From contig JAKSDI010000146.1 in NCBI GenBank assembly GCA_022360175.1, positions 48,195 through 112,194 on the forward strand: a DNA stretch of 64,000 nt. Reading direction: 5' to 3'. The translations under genes and the position numbers were made by a program. Shown piece after piece: positions 54,819 to 63,912 of the stretch. The DNA is from Chitinophagales bacterium (GTDB lineage Bacteria > Bacteroidota > Bacteroidia > Chitinophagales > Saprospiraceae). Below the pieces are notes generated by a model that was not told the DNA's origin, ran no database searches, and was given only the letters and a program-made list of their open reading frames with translations. Position 1 is the stretch's first letter; every line of letters begins with the position of its first letter.

Positions 54819-55388
54819 TTAATTAGGGTTGCATTCGTGAGAAGGGCATGGTGTCTTTGAAACCGTTGTATCCCTTCGGGTTGTTCGTTGCCCTGCCCAA
54901 TTCCATGCTACTTCGAAAGTAAGAGAATCTATAAGATCAAAGTGGGTACTGGTAGAGAAGCCAATGACATGAACAGAATCCTGTGCTAGCGAACTCGGAT
55001 TAATCGGTAGTGCTGTAAGTTCAATCGCTGGACGAGAAGAAGGATACAAAGTCGCATTTATGGTAATATTTTCAGCAGTTCCATTGTCTCCACAATTTTT
55101 CATCAAGGCTAGGATTCGGCTAGTGTCTCCTGGTATGGTATCTACACAATAGCATGGGAACTCAGGTATGTCTTCGCAATCTTTATGTATTATGAATGCT
55201 TGTAAGTCAACATCTGTACGTTTAATATCAACGGTATATACAGATAGTTTTTTCTTGTCATCGTCGTCTATGACAGGAGCTTGTTCTTTGGCTTCAGGCG
55301 TGTTATTGTTACTACACTGAGTAAAAAAGAATGCAATCAGCATAATAAATAACACAGAGGATAGATGTGAAAAAGTGGTTTTTCGCAT
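54819..55388 (-). CDS. Hypothetical lipoprotein
   Basis: A 189-residue protein from ATG 55388 (ten codons shorter than the full frame), with a type II signal peptide and lipobox FFTQC. The mature domain is beta-rich, with four cysteines near CEDIPEFPCYC that probably form disulfides; it resembles no domain I can name, perhaps a CARDB-like sandwich. It precedes the TPR-CHAT gene, but a strong terminator separates them. Confidence 0.65.
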   Translation of the reverse strand: MRKTTFSHLSSVLFIMLIAFFFTQCSNNNTPEAKEQAPVIDDDDKKKLSVYTVDIKRTDVDLQAFIIHKDCEDIPEFPCYCVDTIPGDTSRILALMKNCGDNGTAENITINATLYPSSRPAIELTALPINPSSLAQDSVHVIGFSTSTHFDLIDSLTFEVAWNWAGQRTTRRDTTVSKTPCPSHECNPN

Positions 55389-55491
55389 GAGTTTAGAGTA
55401 TTTATGGTTAAAAATCAATTGCTACTAGTAAGCAAGTAGAATATGCAAGAATGGAATTTAAACTAAAGTGTTGGGATAAAAATAAAAAAAA

Positions 55492-55523
55492 TACGGGAGT
55501 ACTGATAGGGAGGTACTCCCGTA
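55492..55523 (-). terminator. Terminator-like hairpin in a divergent region
   Basis: TACGGGAGTAC (55492-55502) and GTACTCCCGTA (55513-55523) form a perfect 11-base GC-rich stem with a 10-base loop. Read on the minus strand it is followed by a run of T (complement of AAAATAAAAAAA). No minus-strand gene ends here, so it may cap a short leader RNA or an antisense transcript starting near 55600-55680. Confidence 0.6.
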
Positions 55524-55682
55524 AGGAAAGTTGGGTTTTAGGTGTAAAAAGAGCGTAAATTACGTGCAACTTATCCTTCTATTCCTTAAAGAGGGAAAAG
55601 GTTACCATGTCTGGAGAAAAAAAAATTCCTATCTTTCCCACCATACAATAGATTTATTCGTGCAAGGGTCATTAGATTAAAG

Positions 55683-56231
55683 GTGGATAAAGACTTAAAA
55701 GCAATTCTGGAAAAAAATCCTGTTGGTATAGAGCAAATTTATACCAAGTATCAGCCGCGTATCATTCGGTACGTACGGGAAAATAATGGCACTGTAGGGG
55801 ATGGCGAAGACCTTTTTCAGGAAAGCCTTATTGTAATTTTTAAGCAAGCCCGAGCTCAGCAATTGGAGCTAACAGTATCGTTTTACACCTATCTTTTTGC
55901 TGTAGCAAAGCGGCTTTGGCTGAAAAAATTGAGAAAAAAAAGAAAATCAGGAGTAACCTTTTCTGAGGATTTGGAATATATAGACGATAATCAGCTAGAA
56001 ATTATACTGTTGGAAGAAGAGCGCCATTCACTCTTCAGAGCTAAATTTAGAGCTTTGAGTGGACAGTGCCGGCAATTGCTTAACATGTTCTTCCAAAAAG
56101 TCCCTATGAAAGATATTGTAAAACGAATGGGATTAAGTAGCGTTAGCTATGCTAAAAAACGCAAATTTCAGTGCAAAGAGAAGTTGATAGCATTAATAAA
56201 AGAAGACGACCAATTTGATGAATTAAAATGA
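55683..56231 (+). CDS. ECF-type RNA polymerase sigma factor
   Basis: A 182-residue sigma factor with a GTG start at 55683. Region 2 is seen in GDGEDLFQESLIVIFKQAR and FYTYLFAVAKRLWLKKLRKK; region 4 in CRQLLNMFFQKVPMKDIVKR followed by MGLSSVSYAKKRKFQCKEKL. It overlaps the next gene by four bases (ATGA), so the pair is translationally coupled. Sigma genes of this sort in Saprospiria-like genomes accompany a TPR membrane protein in place of a classic anti-sigma factor. Confidence 0.9.
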   Translation: MDKDLKAILEKNPVGIEQIYTKYQPRIIRYVRENNGTVGDGEDLFQESLIVIFKQARAQQLELTVSFYTYLFAVAKRLWLKKLRKKRKSGVTFSEDLEYIDDNQLEIILLEEERHSLFRAKFRALSGQCRQLLNMFFQKVPMKDIVKRMGLSSVSYAKKRKFQCKEKLIALIKEDDQFDELK

Positions 56232-56977
56232 CCAATGGAACCCATCCATATCAGCTAATAGAGGATTATTTGTCGGGGATGCTAGACAAAGAGGAGCATA
56301 CTGCTATTGAAGAGAGAATGACACAGGATACTTCTTTTGCGAAAGAAGTAGAATTACATCGATCTATACAAAATGCCTTATCCGATAGAGATGTTCTGGA
56401 ATTGGAAGAGATTTTGATAAAAATTCGGAACACCTCTAAAAAAGACGCACAGGGAGGAAGAATAATCTCTCTAAAAAGGCGTCGTAGTATACTTGGGGCC
56501 GTGGCTGCTATCCTGTTATTAGTTGTGGCTACTTACTTCATCTGGGATAAAAAAACGGATGTACCGCTGGCAGATGTATTCGAACCATATCCTTTCTACC
56601 TGGCAAATCGATCACTTGATGATGAAGCAGCTCAACAACAATTGAATCAGGCAGCTCAGTCATATGAAGCAGGAGAATTTCAACTTGCCTTACCTGTTTT
56701 CGAATCTTTGCTAGAGCAATCTCCAGAAAATATGGCACTACAGTTTTATAAAGCATATTGCGAATTGGAACTGGAGCAATACCAGCTAGCCGAACAATCT
56801 TTTGTTGTTATCCTCGAAAATGGCGATTCCGCTTATGTACAGCCAGCAGAATGGTATCTTGTACAAGTATATCTTGCTAAAGAGGAAATGGCAAAAGCAA
56901 AGAATTTGCTACAAAAAATCGTGACAAAAAGAGGAGATTTTAGCCAGCCAGCAAATCAATTATTGGAGCGTTTGTAA
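56228..56977 (+). CDS. Anti-sigma-like membrane protein with periplasmic TPR repeats
   Basis: A 249-residue bitopic protein. The N-terminal 80 residues (YQLIEDYLSGMLDKEEHTAI, then EERMTQDTSFAKEVELHRSI) have the helical pattern of anti-sigma domains of the Bacteroidota 'zinc-less' kind. A transmembrane helix follows at about 87-105 (SILGAVAAILLLVVATYFIW). The C-terminal half is periplasmic and contains three TPR-like helix pairs. It overlaps the sigma gene by four bases. It probably holds the sigma factor inactive until an envelope signal reaches the TPR part (inference). Confidence 0.82.
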   Translation: MTNGTHPYQLIEDYLSGMLDKEEHTAIEERMTQDTSFAKEVELHRSIQNALSDRDVLELEEILIKIRNTSKKDAQGGRIISLKRRRSILGAVAAILLLVVATYFIWDKKTDVPLADVFEPYPFYLANRSLDDEAAQQQLNQAAQSYEAGEFQLALPVFESLLEQSPENMALQFYKAYCELELEQYQLAEQSFVVILENGDSAYVQPAEWYLVQVYLAKEEMAKAKNLLQKIVTKRGDFSQPANQLLERL

Positions 56978-57088
56978 AGTAAAACTTCATTATAAGGCAG
57001 GTCGGTCGTATTGCCAATTATAATATTTTTTTGGTTGCTTGATTGACAGAGTGTAATTTAGTTGTTTCAACAGAAAATCCAACAAGCA

Positions 57089-59923
57089 ATGAAGCAACTT
57101 TCCACACTCTTCTTTATTCTACTTTTTACCTGTTTTTTACAGCTCGATGCACAAATATCTTTTACCAATTCAAATAACCGCTTACAAAATGCTGACTTTC
57201 ATTCAGGGGTAGCCATTGGTGTCGCTGATATGAATAACGATGGTTTAGATGATATCATTCGCTTAGCGAATTCGAGGATACTGAACATCGAATTGCAACA
57301 AGCTGGTAGTCAGCAGTTTCAAAATATAGAATTAGAACAGGTTTCTGGCTCAAGCCAATGGAGCATGTGTGTGGCAGATGTAAATAATGATGGCTATAAT
57401 GAGGTACTCTGCGGAGGTGCTTACGATGGTGTAAAGATGATCAAGGCTATCAATAATGGAACATCTTATGAAATGAGTGAATTGCCAGGGCCAGGATTGT
57501 TTGTACAAGGCTCGAATCTAGTAGACATTAATAATGATGGTTATTTAGATTACTTCGCCTGTCATGATGATGCAGAAAGCCGAATTTGGCGCAATGATAG
57601 CACCGGTAATTTTGTACAGGCCGATGAATGGATAGATATGGCTACCAATCCTGTTTCAGATAATTCGGGTAATTATGGTAGTATCTGGACTGATTTTGAT
57701 AATGATGGAGACTTAGATTTATATATTGCTAAATGCCGTCAGGGGGTGAACAATCCATCTGATCCTCGCCGTATCAATGCCCTTTACGTAAATGATGGTA
57801 ATGGTAACTTTACAGAACAATCGGAAGCTGCCGGGCTTAAAATAGGAGCTCAATCCTGGACCGCAGATTTTCAGGATATCGATAATGATGGAGATTTTGA
57901 TTGCTTTATTACGAATCATGACTTACCAAGCATGTTGTTAGAAAATGATGGCTCCGGAGTGTTTACTGATATCTCAGCAGGCAGCGGAATAGATGTAGGT
58001 GGCCTGCCTATACAAGGAGTTATGCGTGATTTTGATAATGATGGATTTGTGGATGTGATTGTAGCTGGTTCAGAGCATGCCTTATTTAAAAATAATGGAG
58101 ATAAGACATTTACCAGAGTGGAAGAAATATTTGATGATAATGACATGGAATCTTATGCAATAGGAGACCTTAATCACGATGGATTTCTGGATGTATATGG
58201 CGGTTATGCTGAAATATATACTTCCCCTACTAATATTGATGATGTAATTTGGTTGAACGATGGCAAAAGTGGTAATAACTTTTTTGCTGTACGCCTGATA
58301 GGTGTAGAAAGTAATCGCAACGGAATAGGAGCGCGTATAGAAATATATGGAGAGTGGGGGATACAAATTCGCGAAGTTCGCTCTGGAGAAAGCTATGGTA
58401 TTATGAATAGCATGACCCAGCATTTTGGTATTGGTACCGCTTCATCGGTTGATTCTATGATTGTACGCTGGCCTTCCGGACAACTGGATCACTATGAAGA
58501 ATTAGAAGGCAATCAATTCGTAACAATAATAGAAGGAGATTGCATGTCGCCAGACGCAACAGTAGTAGTGGATGGAGCTACCACTTTTTGTGAAGGAGAT
58601 TCTGTTCAACTTACTGCGGCAGCCGGGCTTGATTATATGTGGAATACTGGAGAGACTACCCAAAGTATATGGGTATCAGATGCAGGAGGGTATACAGTAA
58701 GTGTAAATGCAGGCGAAGCGTGTAGTAGTAACTCTCCAATGGTAGAAGTCACACTCAACCCAGATGAAACACCAACTATTACAGTAGAAGGAGAGCTTAT
58801 TTTTTGTGAAGGTGGCTCTGTGATATTGAATGCTTCTCCTGCGGCATCTTATAGTTGGTCTAATGGGGCAGATGAGGATTTTATTATGGTTACTGAAAGT
58901 GGAGAATATACTGTAACAACAGAAGGGCTTTGTTCAGATTTCACCTCTGATCCAGTATTAGTAGAAGCCTTGCCATCTGAGGCACCAGAATTTATTGGAG
59001 AAATGGCGGGACCACAGGATTCAGTAACGGTGACAGTAAGTGGTAGTAATGTATACTGGTATGAAGAGGAAAGTAGTATAGATGCTTTTGCTATTGGTAA
59101 TACAGTAGCTTTACCTGTAATAAACTCACAAGCTATTGCCTATGCTGAAAATCATGAATTGTATGTAGGAGATAGTCATACTACAGGCATGCTTGCACAT
59201 GAAGGAGGTGAGTATAGTGGTAATCAATACAATGGAGCAGTTCTTTTTGATTGTTTTAATCCTTTCGTATTACAAGAGGTAACAGTATATACTGATACAG
59301 AAGGCCCAAGGGTGATAGAATTGAGAGATGCAGATGGGTTTGTATTGGAGAGTAAGGAAGTATACATCAATGAAGGAGTAGATACACTTGAGCTTGACTT
59401 CTTAGTTGAGCCAGCTAATGGACTCCAACTGATTACAAATGGAACATTCAACCTGGAGACTTATGGTTTCTTTGGGCCTCGCCTGCGACGAGCGGATGAA
59501 AATGTTAGTTACCCTTATGTAGTGGAAGATATAGCTCATCTTTATGGCTCCAACTTTGGAAGCGAACGCTATTATTATTTCTTTGATTGGAAAATTCAGG
59601 AACCAAGCTATGAGTGTATAAGTGAGCGTACAGCTGTGGCTTTGGTATTTGTAGATACCGAAGAAAGCGGATTAGCTGAGCAGTCATTAAAATTAAGCCC
59701 TAATCCTGCTAAGGAAAGTGTACGCTTACAATTACCACTTGAAACTGCTGCCAATTATCATTTACGTTTGTTAAATGCTCAAGGGCAATTGATAGAACAG
59801 CAGCAATTGGAGCAAATTAATGTTAATTATGAATTAGATATAAGCCACTTGGCAGTAGGACTTTATTATGTACAATTAATTAATGATGGTAATTTGTATA
59901 TTGGTAGTCTGATAAAGAACTAA
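57089..59923 (+). CDS. VCBS/FG-GAP and ASPIC/UnbV secreted protein with T9SS sorting domain
   Basis: A 944-residue protein from ATG 57089 (an upstream TTG at 57062 is less likely), with a signal peptide ending in QLDAQ. Residues 25-380 are VCBS/FG-GAP repeats with Ca-binding DxNxDG-type loops (DMNNDGLDD, DVNNDGYNE, DFDNDGDLD and others), the CRTAC1-like beta-propeller. An ASPIC/UnbV domain follows (IRWPSGQLDHYEEL-like region VRWPSGQLD), then two Ig/PKD-like domains and a unique 150-residue region. A type A T9SS C-terminal sorting domain ends the chain (LSPNPAKESVRLQL). It should be secreted to the surface. Two short membrane/sigma genes upstream may control it (inference). Confidence 0.88.
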   Translation: MKQLSTLFFILLFTCFLQLDAQISFTNSNNRLQNADFHSGVAIGVADMNNDGLDDIIRLANSRILNIELQQAGSQQFQNIELEQVSGSSQWSMCVADVNNDGYNEVLCGGAYDGVKMIKAINNGTSYEMSELPGPGLFVQGSNLVDINNDGYLDYFACHDDAESRIWRNDSTGNFVQADEWIDMATNPVSDNSGNYGSIWTDFDNDGDLDLYIAKCRQGVNNPSDPRRINALYVNDGNGNFTEQSEAAGLKIGAQSWTADFQDIDNDGDFDCFITNHDLPSMLLENDGSGVFTDISAGSGIDVGGLPIQGVMRDFDNDGFVDVIVAGSEHALFKNNGDKTFTRVEEIFDDNDMESYAIGDLNHDGFLDVYGGYAEIYTSPTNIDDVIWLNDGKSGNNFFAVRLIGVESNRNGIGARIEIYGEWGIQIREVRSGESYGIMNSMTQHFGIGTASSVDSMIVRWPSGQLDHYEELEGNQFVTIIEGDCMSPDATVVVDGATTFCEGDSVQLTAAAGLDYMWNTGETTQSIWVSDAGGYTVSVNAGEACSSNSPMVEVTLNPDETPTITVEGELIFCEGGSVILNASPAASYSWSNGADEDFIMVTESGEYTVTTEGLCSDFTSDPVLVEALPSEAPEFIGEMAGPQDSVTVTVSGSNVYWYEEESSIDAFAIGNTVALPVINSQAIAYAENHELYVGDSHTTGMLAHEGGEYSGNQYNGAVLFDCFNPFVLQEVTVYTDTEGPRVIELRDADGFVLESKEVYINEGVDTLELDFLVEPANGLQLITNGTFNLETYGFFGPRLRRADENVSYPYVVEDIAHLYGSNFGSERYYYFFDWKIQEPSYECISERTAVALVFVDTEESGLAEQSLKLSPNPAKESVRLQLPLETAANYHLRLLNAQGQLIEQQQLEQINVNYELDISHLAVGLYYVQLINDGNLYIGSLIKN

Positions 59924-59937
59924 TCAGAACTATCTTT

Positions 59938-61143
59938 ATGCTAGCAAACGAAAACCGGCTTACATCATTAAGAAGAGTGGCGCTGTTTTTTCTCCTTATA
60001 GGGATTGGTATGTCTCTGAACCTATGGATGAATCAGCGCCTCTTTCCGCTCATTCCTATTCATCCCGATTTTCCTGTGCTACCAAGCCCGGTAGATGTGA
60101 TCCTCCTTGTATTATTTGCAGTGAGTATTTTGGGTAATATAGTGATCTATAATCGCAAGTTATTGATCATTAGCCTGGGGCTTTTATTGTTGTTGTTGGT
60201 ACAGGACCAGATGCGGTGGCAGCCATGGGTTTATACATATTCCTTGATATTATTGCCATTCGCTTTTTTGAAAGAAGAGAAAAAGACATCTCAAACTGGT
60301 TTGTGGAAACTTCGTTGTGCCCAGGTGGTCTTGATAGGAATCTATTTGTGGAGTGGTATTAACAAACTTAACCCCGGTTTTACGGAAGTGACCTATCCAC
60401 TGATGCTAAGCAAGTTATTTGGTTTGGCAGAAGGTAGTAATTTACATGGAGCTAAATGGTTAGGGTATCTAATTCCTATAACAGAAATTGCGGTAGGTGT
60501 AGGTTTGTATTTTGTGAGGACCCGTAAAATAATGATCTGGGGAGCCATCTTCACTCATTTAATCATTATTGCTTATTTATTTTCAATGGGAGAACACGGC
60601 AATCCTATTGTGATCCCCTGGAATCTTGCAATGATCGTCTTCGTACTACTTGCATTTTTTCAAAATAATAATGATATCCAGTTCAGAGAAAAAATAGATC
60701 CAAAGAAAAATCGCAAAAGTAAAGTAGAAAGCATTAAGTACGCTACCCCCTGGGTGTTCATATTGTTACTCGTTCTTACCTGGTTGATGCCGCTTTTACG
60801 TTTTGCTGACAAATGGGATAATTATCCCTCATTCAACCTGTATTCAGATAATATACAATACCTGTATATTGGAGTGAGGGGAGAGGCACTTGCAGAAGTT
60901 GAATCTAATCTAGGGGATTACTTTGCTGAAACCAATCTAATGCAGGAAGGCAATACGCTGGATGTATTTTCCTGGTCATTAGGAGAGCTGAACGTGCCTG
61001 TGTATCCAGAAGAGAGAGTTTATAAGTCAATTGCTCGCCATTTTTGTTCCCAGCCGAATAAGTCGGACAACTACATGTTTATAACTTATCAATTGCCTTT
61101 TTCTGCTGATAATTATGAAGTCCATCGTTGCGAAAGCTGGTAA
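59938..61143 (+). CDS. Multi-spanning membrane protein of the HTTM/MauE/DoxX type
   Basis: A 401-residue protein with about eight transmembrane helices and a C-terminal soluble tail with two cysteines. A helix with LWSGINKLNPGF and the preceding LRCAQVVLIGIYL fits the DoxX/MauE/HTTM superfamily (vitamin K-dependent carboxylase-like fold), where a conserved Asn/Lys after the sixth helix is typical. The substrate and activity are unknown. It starts 14 bases after the VCBS gene, so it may be co-transcribed and act on that secreted protein. Confidence 0.65.
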   Translation: MLANENRLTSLRRVALFFLLIGIGMSLNLWMNQRLFPLIPIHPDFPVLPSPVDVILLVLFAVSILGNIVIYNRKLLIISLGLLLLLLVQDQMRWQPWVYTYSLILLPFAFLKEEKKTSQTGLWKLRCAQVVLIGIYLWSGINKLNPGFTEVTYPLMLSKLFGLAEGSNLHGAKWLGYLIPITEIAVGVGLYFVRTRKIMIWGAIFTHLIIIAYLFSMGEHGNPIVIPWNLAMIVFVLLAFFQNNNDIQFREKIDPKKNRKSKVESIKYATPWVFILLLVLTWLMPLLRFADKWDNYPSFNLYSDNIQYLYIGVRGEALAEVESNLGDYFAETNLMQEGNTLDVFSWSLGELNVPVYPEERVYKSIARHFCSQPNKSDNYMFITYQLPFSADNYEVHRCESW

Positions 61144-61570
61144 AAATGATACCTGAACGAGTGAACTCGTAGAGCAAAAGTCTTGAAGACTTTTGAGCGA
61201 GTGAACCGCATAGCGGATGGGCAGCATAGCCTTCCGCGTGCCGCCGAGTCCTTCGCCATGCTTCTGCGCTGAAGCTACGACGCAAGCGTAAGGCTACAGC
61301 CGCCGGAGAAAGCTTTAGCGGAGGAGCAAGCTAAATGAGTGTTCTTCCAACAAAATATAAGCCAATTAGTGACGGAATAAGTCCGATTAATAAATCCCAA
61401 ACACGTTCTTAATGATGCGGTGGTTTTTTGGGATAAAATGCATTAGCAGCAATGTAGGGTGTCTTGGTTTGTTGTTTGTTTGGGGGAAACTTGATTTAGT
61501 GATGGAAAATGCTCAACTTAGTGATTGTTGTTGTGATACTATTTTTATTTTCCAAAAAACCAATCAAGTT
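61144..61570. repeat. Hairpin-dense repeat region (61144-61340) plus a short A/T-rich leader
   Basis: The first 200 bases contain a string of small perfect hairpins: ACGAGT-GA-ACTCGT (61157-61170), CAAAAGTCTT-G-AAGACTTTTG (61175-61195), CCGC-ATA-GCGG (61206-61216), GCTTC/GAAGC (61260-61275) and ACGC-AA-GCGT (61280-61289). The tract GAGTGAAC occurs twice. Base composition is much richer in G and C than the flanks. Both strands contain open frames rich in Arg/Ser/Ala, which I take as a by-product. 61341-61570 is A/T-rich and precedes the metalloprotease start. It may be a repetitive element or a structured RNA. Confidence 0.55.
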
Positions 61571-63715
61571 ATGAGTGGCTTTAAACACCGAAAGCCTACC
61601 TTTAGACATTTGCGAGCATACGCATTTGACCCTTCCTTATCTTTAGATATTAATACTGTCAATATTAATAATATAGTATATTCTATTTTATGGGAGGATT
61701 TAGAGCCTGGGCCCATAGGCGAATATGTAGAAGTGATTGATTATGACCCCACGATCAAGAAATTTTACAAACCCATCGATTTAGACCATCCTTATATTTT
61801 AGCAGAAAGAGGGCTTCCTCCAAGTGAAAGCAATCCGCAATATCATCAATTAATGGTTTATGCGGTTGCAATGCACACCATAAAAAACTTTGAAAAAGCT
61901 CTAGGAAGGAAGATTCTGTGGTCTTCCCGCTTATTAAAAGACCGGAAAAAATATGAAGAATATGTAGGACGCTTACGAATTTATCCTCATGCAATGCGAG
62001 AAGCTAACGCTTATTACAGTCCGATGAAAAAAGCATTGCTCTTTGGCTATTTTTCAGCTACCCCTGCAAACGCCGGGATACACATGCCAGATGCATTAGT
62101 ATTTACATGCCTAAGCCATGATATTGTTACGCATGAGGTAACACATGCTATTCTGGATGGTATTAACCGAAACTACAGTAGAGCAACAAACCCTGATGTG
62201 CTAGCTTTTCATGAAGCATTTGCTGACATCGTAGCTTTATTCCAACATTTTACCTTCCCTGACGTATTGAAGCATCAGATTGCTCAAACCCGAGGAAACC
62301 TGTCTAGTCAAAATTTATTAGGCAAACTGGCTCAGGAACTTGGAGCGGCTATTGGTGGCCATGGTAGCCTGAGGGATGCTTTGGGAGGGTATAACAAAAC
62401 AACGGGAGAATGGGAGCCTCAAAAGGCTAATCTCGATGATTACCTACGTTGGCAAGAACCTCACAAGAGAGGAAGTATATTAGTGGCAGCTGTCTTTGAG
62501 GCCTTTTTAACTATTTACAAGAACAGGATCAAGGATTTGTTGCGCATTGCTTCCAATGGAACAGGCATATTACCTGAAGGCGAATTGGGCCCAGATTTGG
62601 TTAACCGAATGGCCACAGAAGCTTCTAAAGCTGCCAAACATACGTTGATGATGTGTATTCGGGCACTAGATTATTGTCCACCTCTAAGCATCACTTTTGG
62701 AGATTATCTACGAGCTATCATTACAGCCGATATGGACCTGGTCAAAGAAGACAATAGAGATTATCGGCTTGCATTTATTGATGCGTTTAGGAATAGAGGG
62801 ATTTATCCAGATGGGATTAAAACCTTGAGTATTGATAGCTTACAACATAAAATGTGGAATATCGGATTAGAAGGAAAAACGGTAGTTGCTGGGAAATATG
62901 GAGTAAGGCCAAATAAGATGTACGTGCCCTCTATAGAACCAGCGCCTACTACGAATGACCATATCTTATTAGATAGTAATACACAGGGCTTAATAAAGCT
63001 CATTATTCGATTTTTAAAGGACTATGCGGATAAAATAAAATACGTAACAGACCGTAAAGAGATTTTTGATGAAACCCGCAATTTTATTAAAGGAGGCTTT
63101 GAAAACTATGGTTTGCATAGAGGAGTAAAAGGCTTGCTAGACTCCGTATATTTTATGCGGCTTACAGGTTTATCATTCACCAGGCATTATAAAGACTTAG
63201 GAATGAAGCCTTCTGGTCAATCAAATGAAATGCCTTCTTTTTCTATTCAAAATCTTCGATTGGTTTCCCGAACAGGACCAGATGGAGATTTAGTTAATCA
63301 GGTCATTTTTTCTATTATCCAAAAAAGTGGGATTCGACTTAGAAAAGGAAAAATGATAGGACATTTTACGCCGGAAAATGATGAATCTTTATCTGAGGGA
63401 AAATATATCTACCAGGGAGGTTGCAGCCTCGTTTTTGATATTGACTCTTCTACATTAAAATACGTCATTTCAAAGCCGTTACTGGATATCGAACATCTCG
63501 AAAAGGAAACCTTCAAACAGGATATTTCCTATACTAAAAAAGATTGGTTTAGGATTGACCGCAGCCTGGTCGAGAAAGAAGTGAATTATCTATATCAGGG
63601 AGAACACCTGATGCACAGTGAATACCAAAACTACTTTGGTATGGGGATCAATGATTTTCTATACAACGAACCTTTTGGTTTTTTGCATCGCCATGAAACA
63701 GGCCATGAAGAATAA
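61571..63715 (+). CDS. Cytoplasmic-type gluzincin metalloprotease (M4-like)
   Basis: A 714-residue protein from ATG 61571 (MSGFKHRKPTFRH), preferred because the longer frame to 61412 has an unlikely Cys/Trp-rich start. Zinc site HEVTH is His188-Glu189-His192, and the third ligand Glu215 is in FHEAFADIVALFQHF, with Asp219 of the gluzincin ExxxD pattern, as in thermolysin-family peptidases. No signal peptide or propeptide is visible, and the C-terminal 350 residues are helical, ending in KEVNYLYQGEHLMHSEYQNY. Cytoplasmic or self-exported action is therefore possible, and the substrate is unknown. It ends at a 163-base palindromic element. Confidence 0.85.
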   Translation: MSGFKHRKPTFRHLRAYAFDPSLSLDINTVNINNIVYSILWEDLEPGPIGEYVEVIDYDPTIKKFYKPIDLDHPYILAERGLPPSESNPQYHQLMVYAVAMHTIKNFEKALGRKILWSSRLLKDRKKYEEYVGRLRIYPHAMREANAYYSPMKKALLFGYFSATPANAGIHMPDALVFTCLSHDIVTHEVTHAILDGINRNYSRATNPDVLAFHEAFADIVALFQHFTFPDVLKHQIAQTRGNLSSQNLLGKLAQELGAAIGGHGSLRDALGGYNKTTGEWEPQKANLDDYLRWQEPHKRGSILVAAVFEAFLTIYKNRIKDLLRIASNGTGILPEGELGPDLVNRMATEASKAAKHTLMMCIRALDYCPPLSITFGDYLRAIITADMDLVKEDNRDYRLAFIDAFRNRGIYPDGIKTLSIDSLQHKMWNIGLEGKTVVAGKYGVRPNKMYVPSIEPAPTTNDHILLDSNTQGLIKLIIRFLKDYADKIKYVTDRKEIFDETRNFIKGGFENYGLHRGVKGLLDSVYFMRLTGLSFTRHYKDLGMKPSGQSNEMPSFSIQNLRLVSRTGPDGDLVNQVIFSIIQKSGIRLRKGKMIGHFTPENDESLSEGKYIYQGGCSLVFDIDSSTLKYVISKPLLDIEHLEKETFKQDISYTKKDWFRIDRSLVEKEVNYLYQGEHLMHSEYQNYFGMGINDFLYNEPFGFLHRHETGHEE

Positions 63716-63875
63716 GTGCTAAGACAAATTAAATCACATATTATCTTGAGTCAATTTTTATCCTATGCAGCGTTAGAAATCCTCGCCGAAGTACCACTTC
63801 GCCTACATTTTCTGCCTTGCCTAGAATGAAAATTCTTCTCAATATAATGGTGCCACAATTTTGTCTTAGCACTTA
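63713..63875. repeat. 163-base imperfect palindrome with 80-base arms
   Basis: Outer arms TAAGTGCTAAGACAAA (63713-63728) and TTTGTCTTAGCACTTA (63860-63875) are perfectly complementary; the left arm begins at the stop codon of the metalloprotease gene. The complementarity continues with gaps to the centre CGAAGT-ACC-ACTTCG (63787-63801), so the whole element folds into one long hairpin. It encodes no protein. It may be a MITE/REP-like mobile repeat or a very stable terminator. Confidence 0.75.
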
Positions 63876-63912
63876 AGTAAGTGATCAAATATAGTTTGTG
63901 ATTCTGATCATG

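Noticed and set aside
61027..61285. Minus-strand Arg/Ser/Ala-rich open frames
   Set aside because: They lie in the hairpin-dense tract and partly inside the plus-strand membrane protein gene, with no supporting features.
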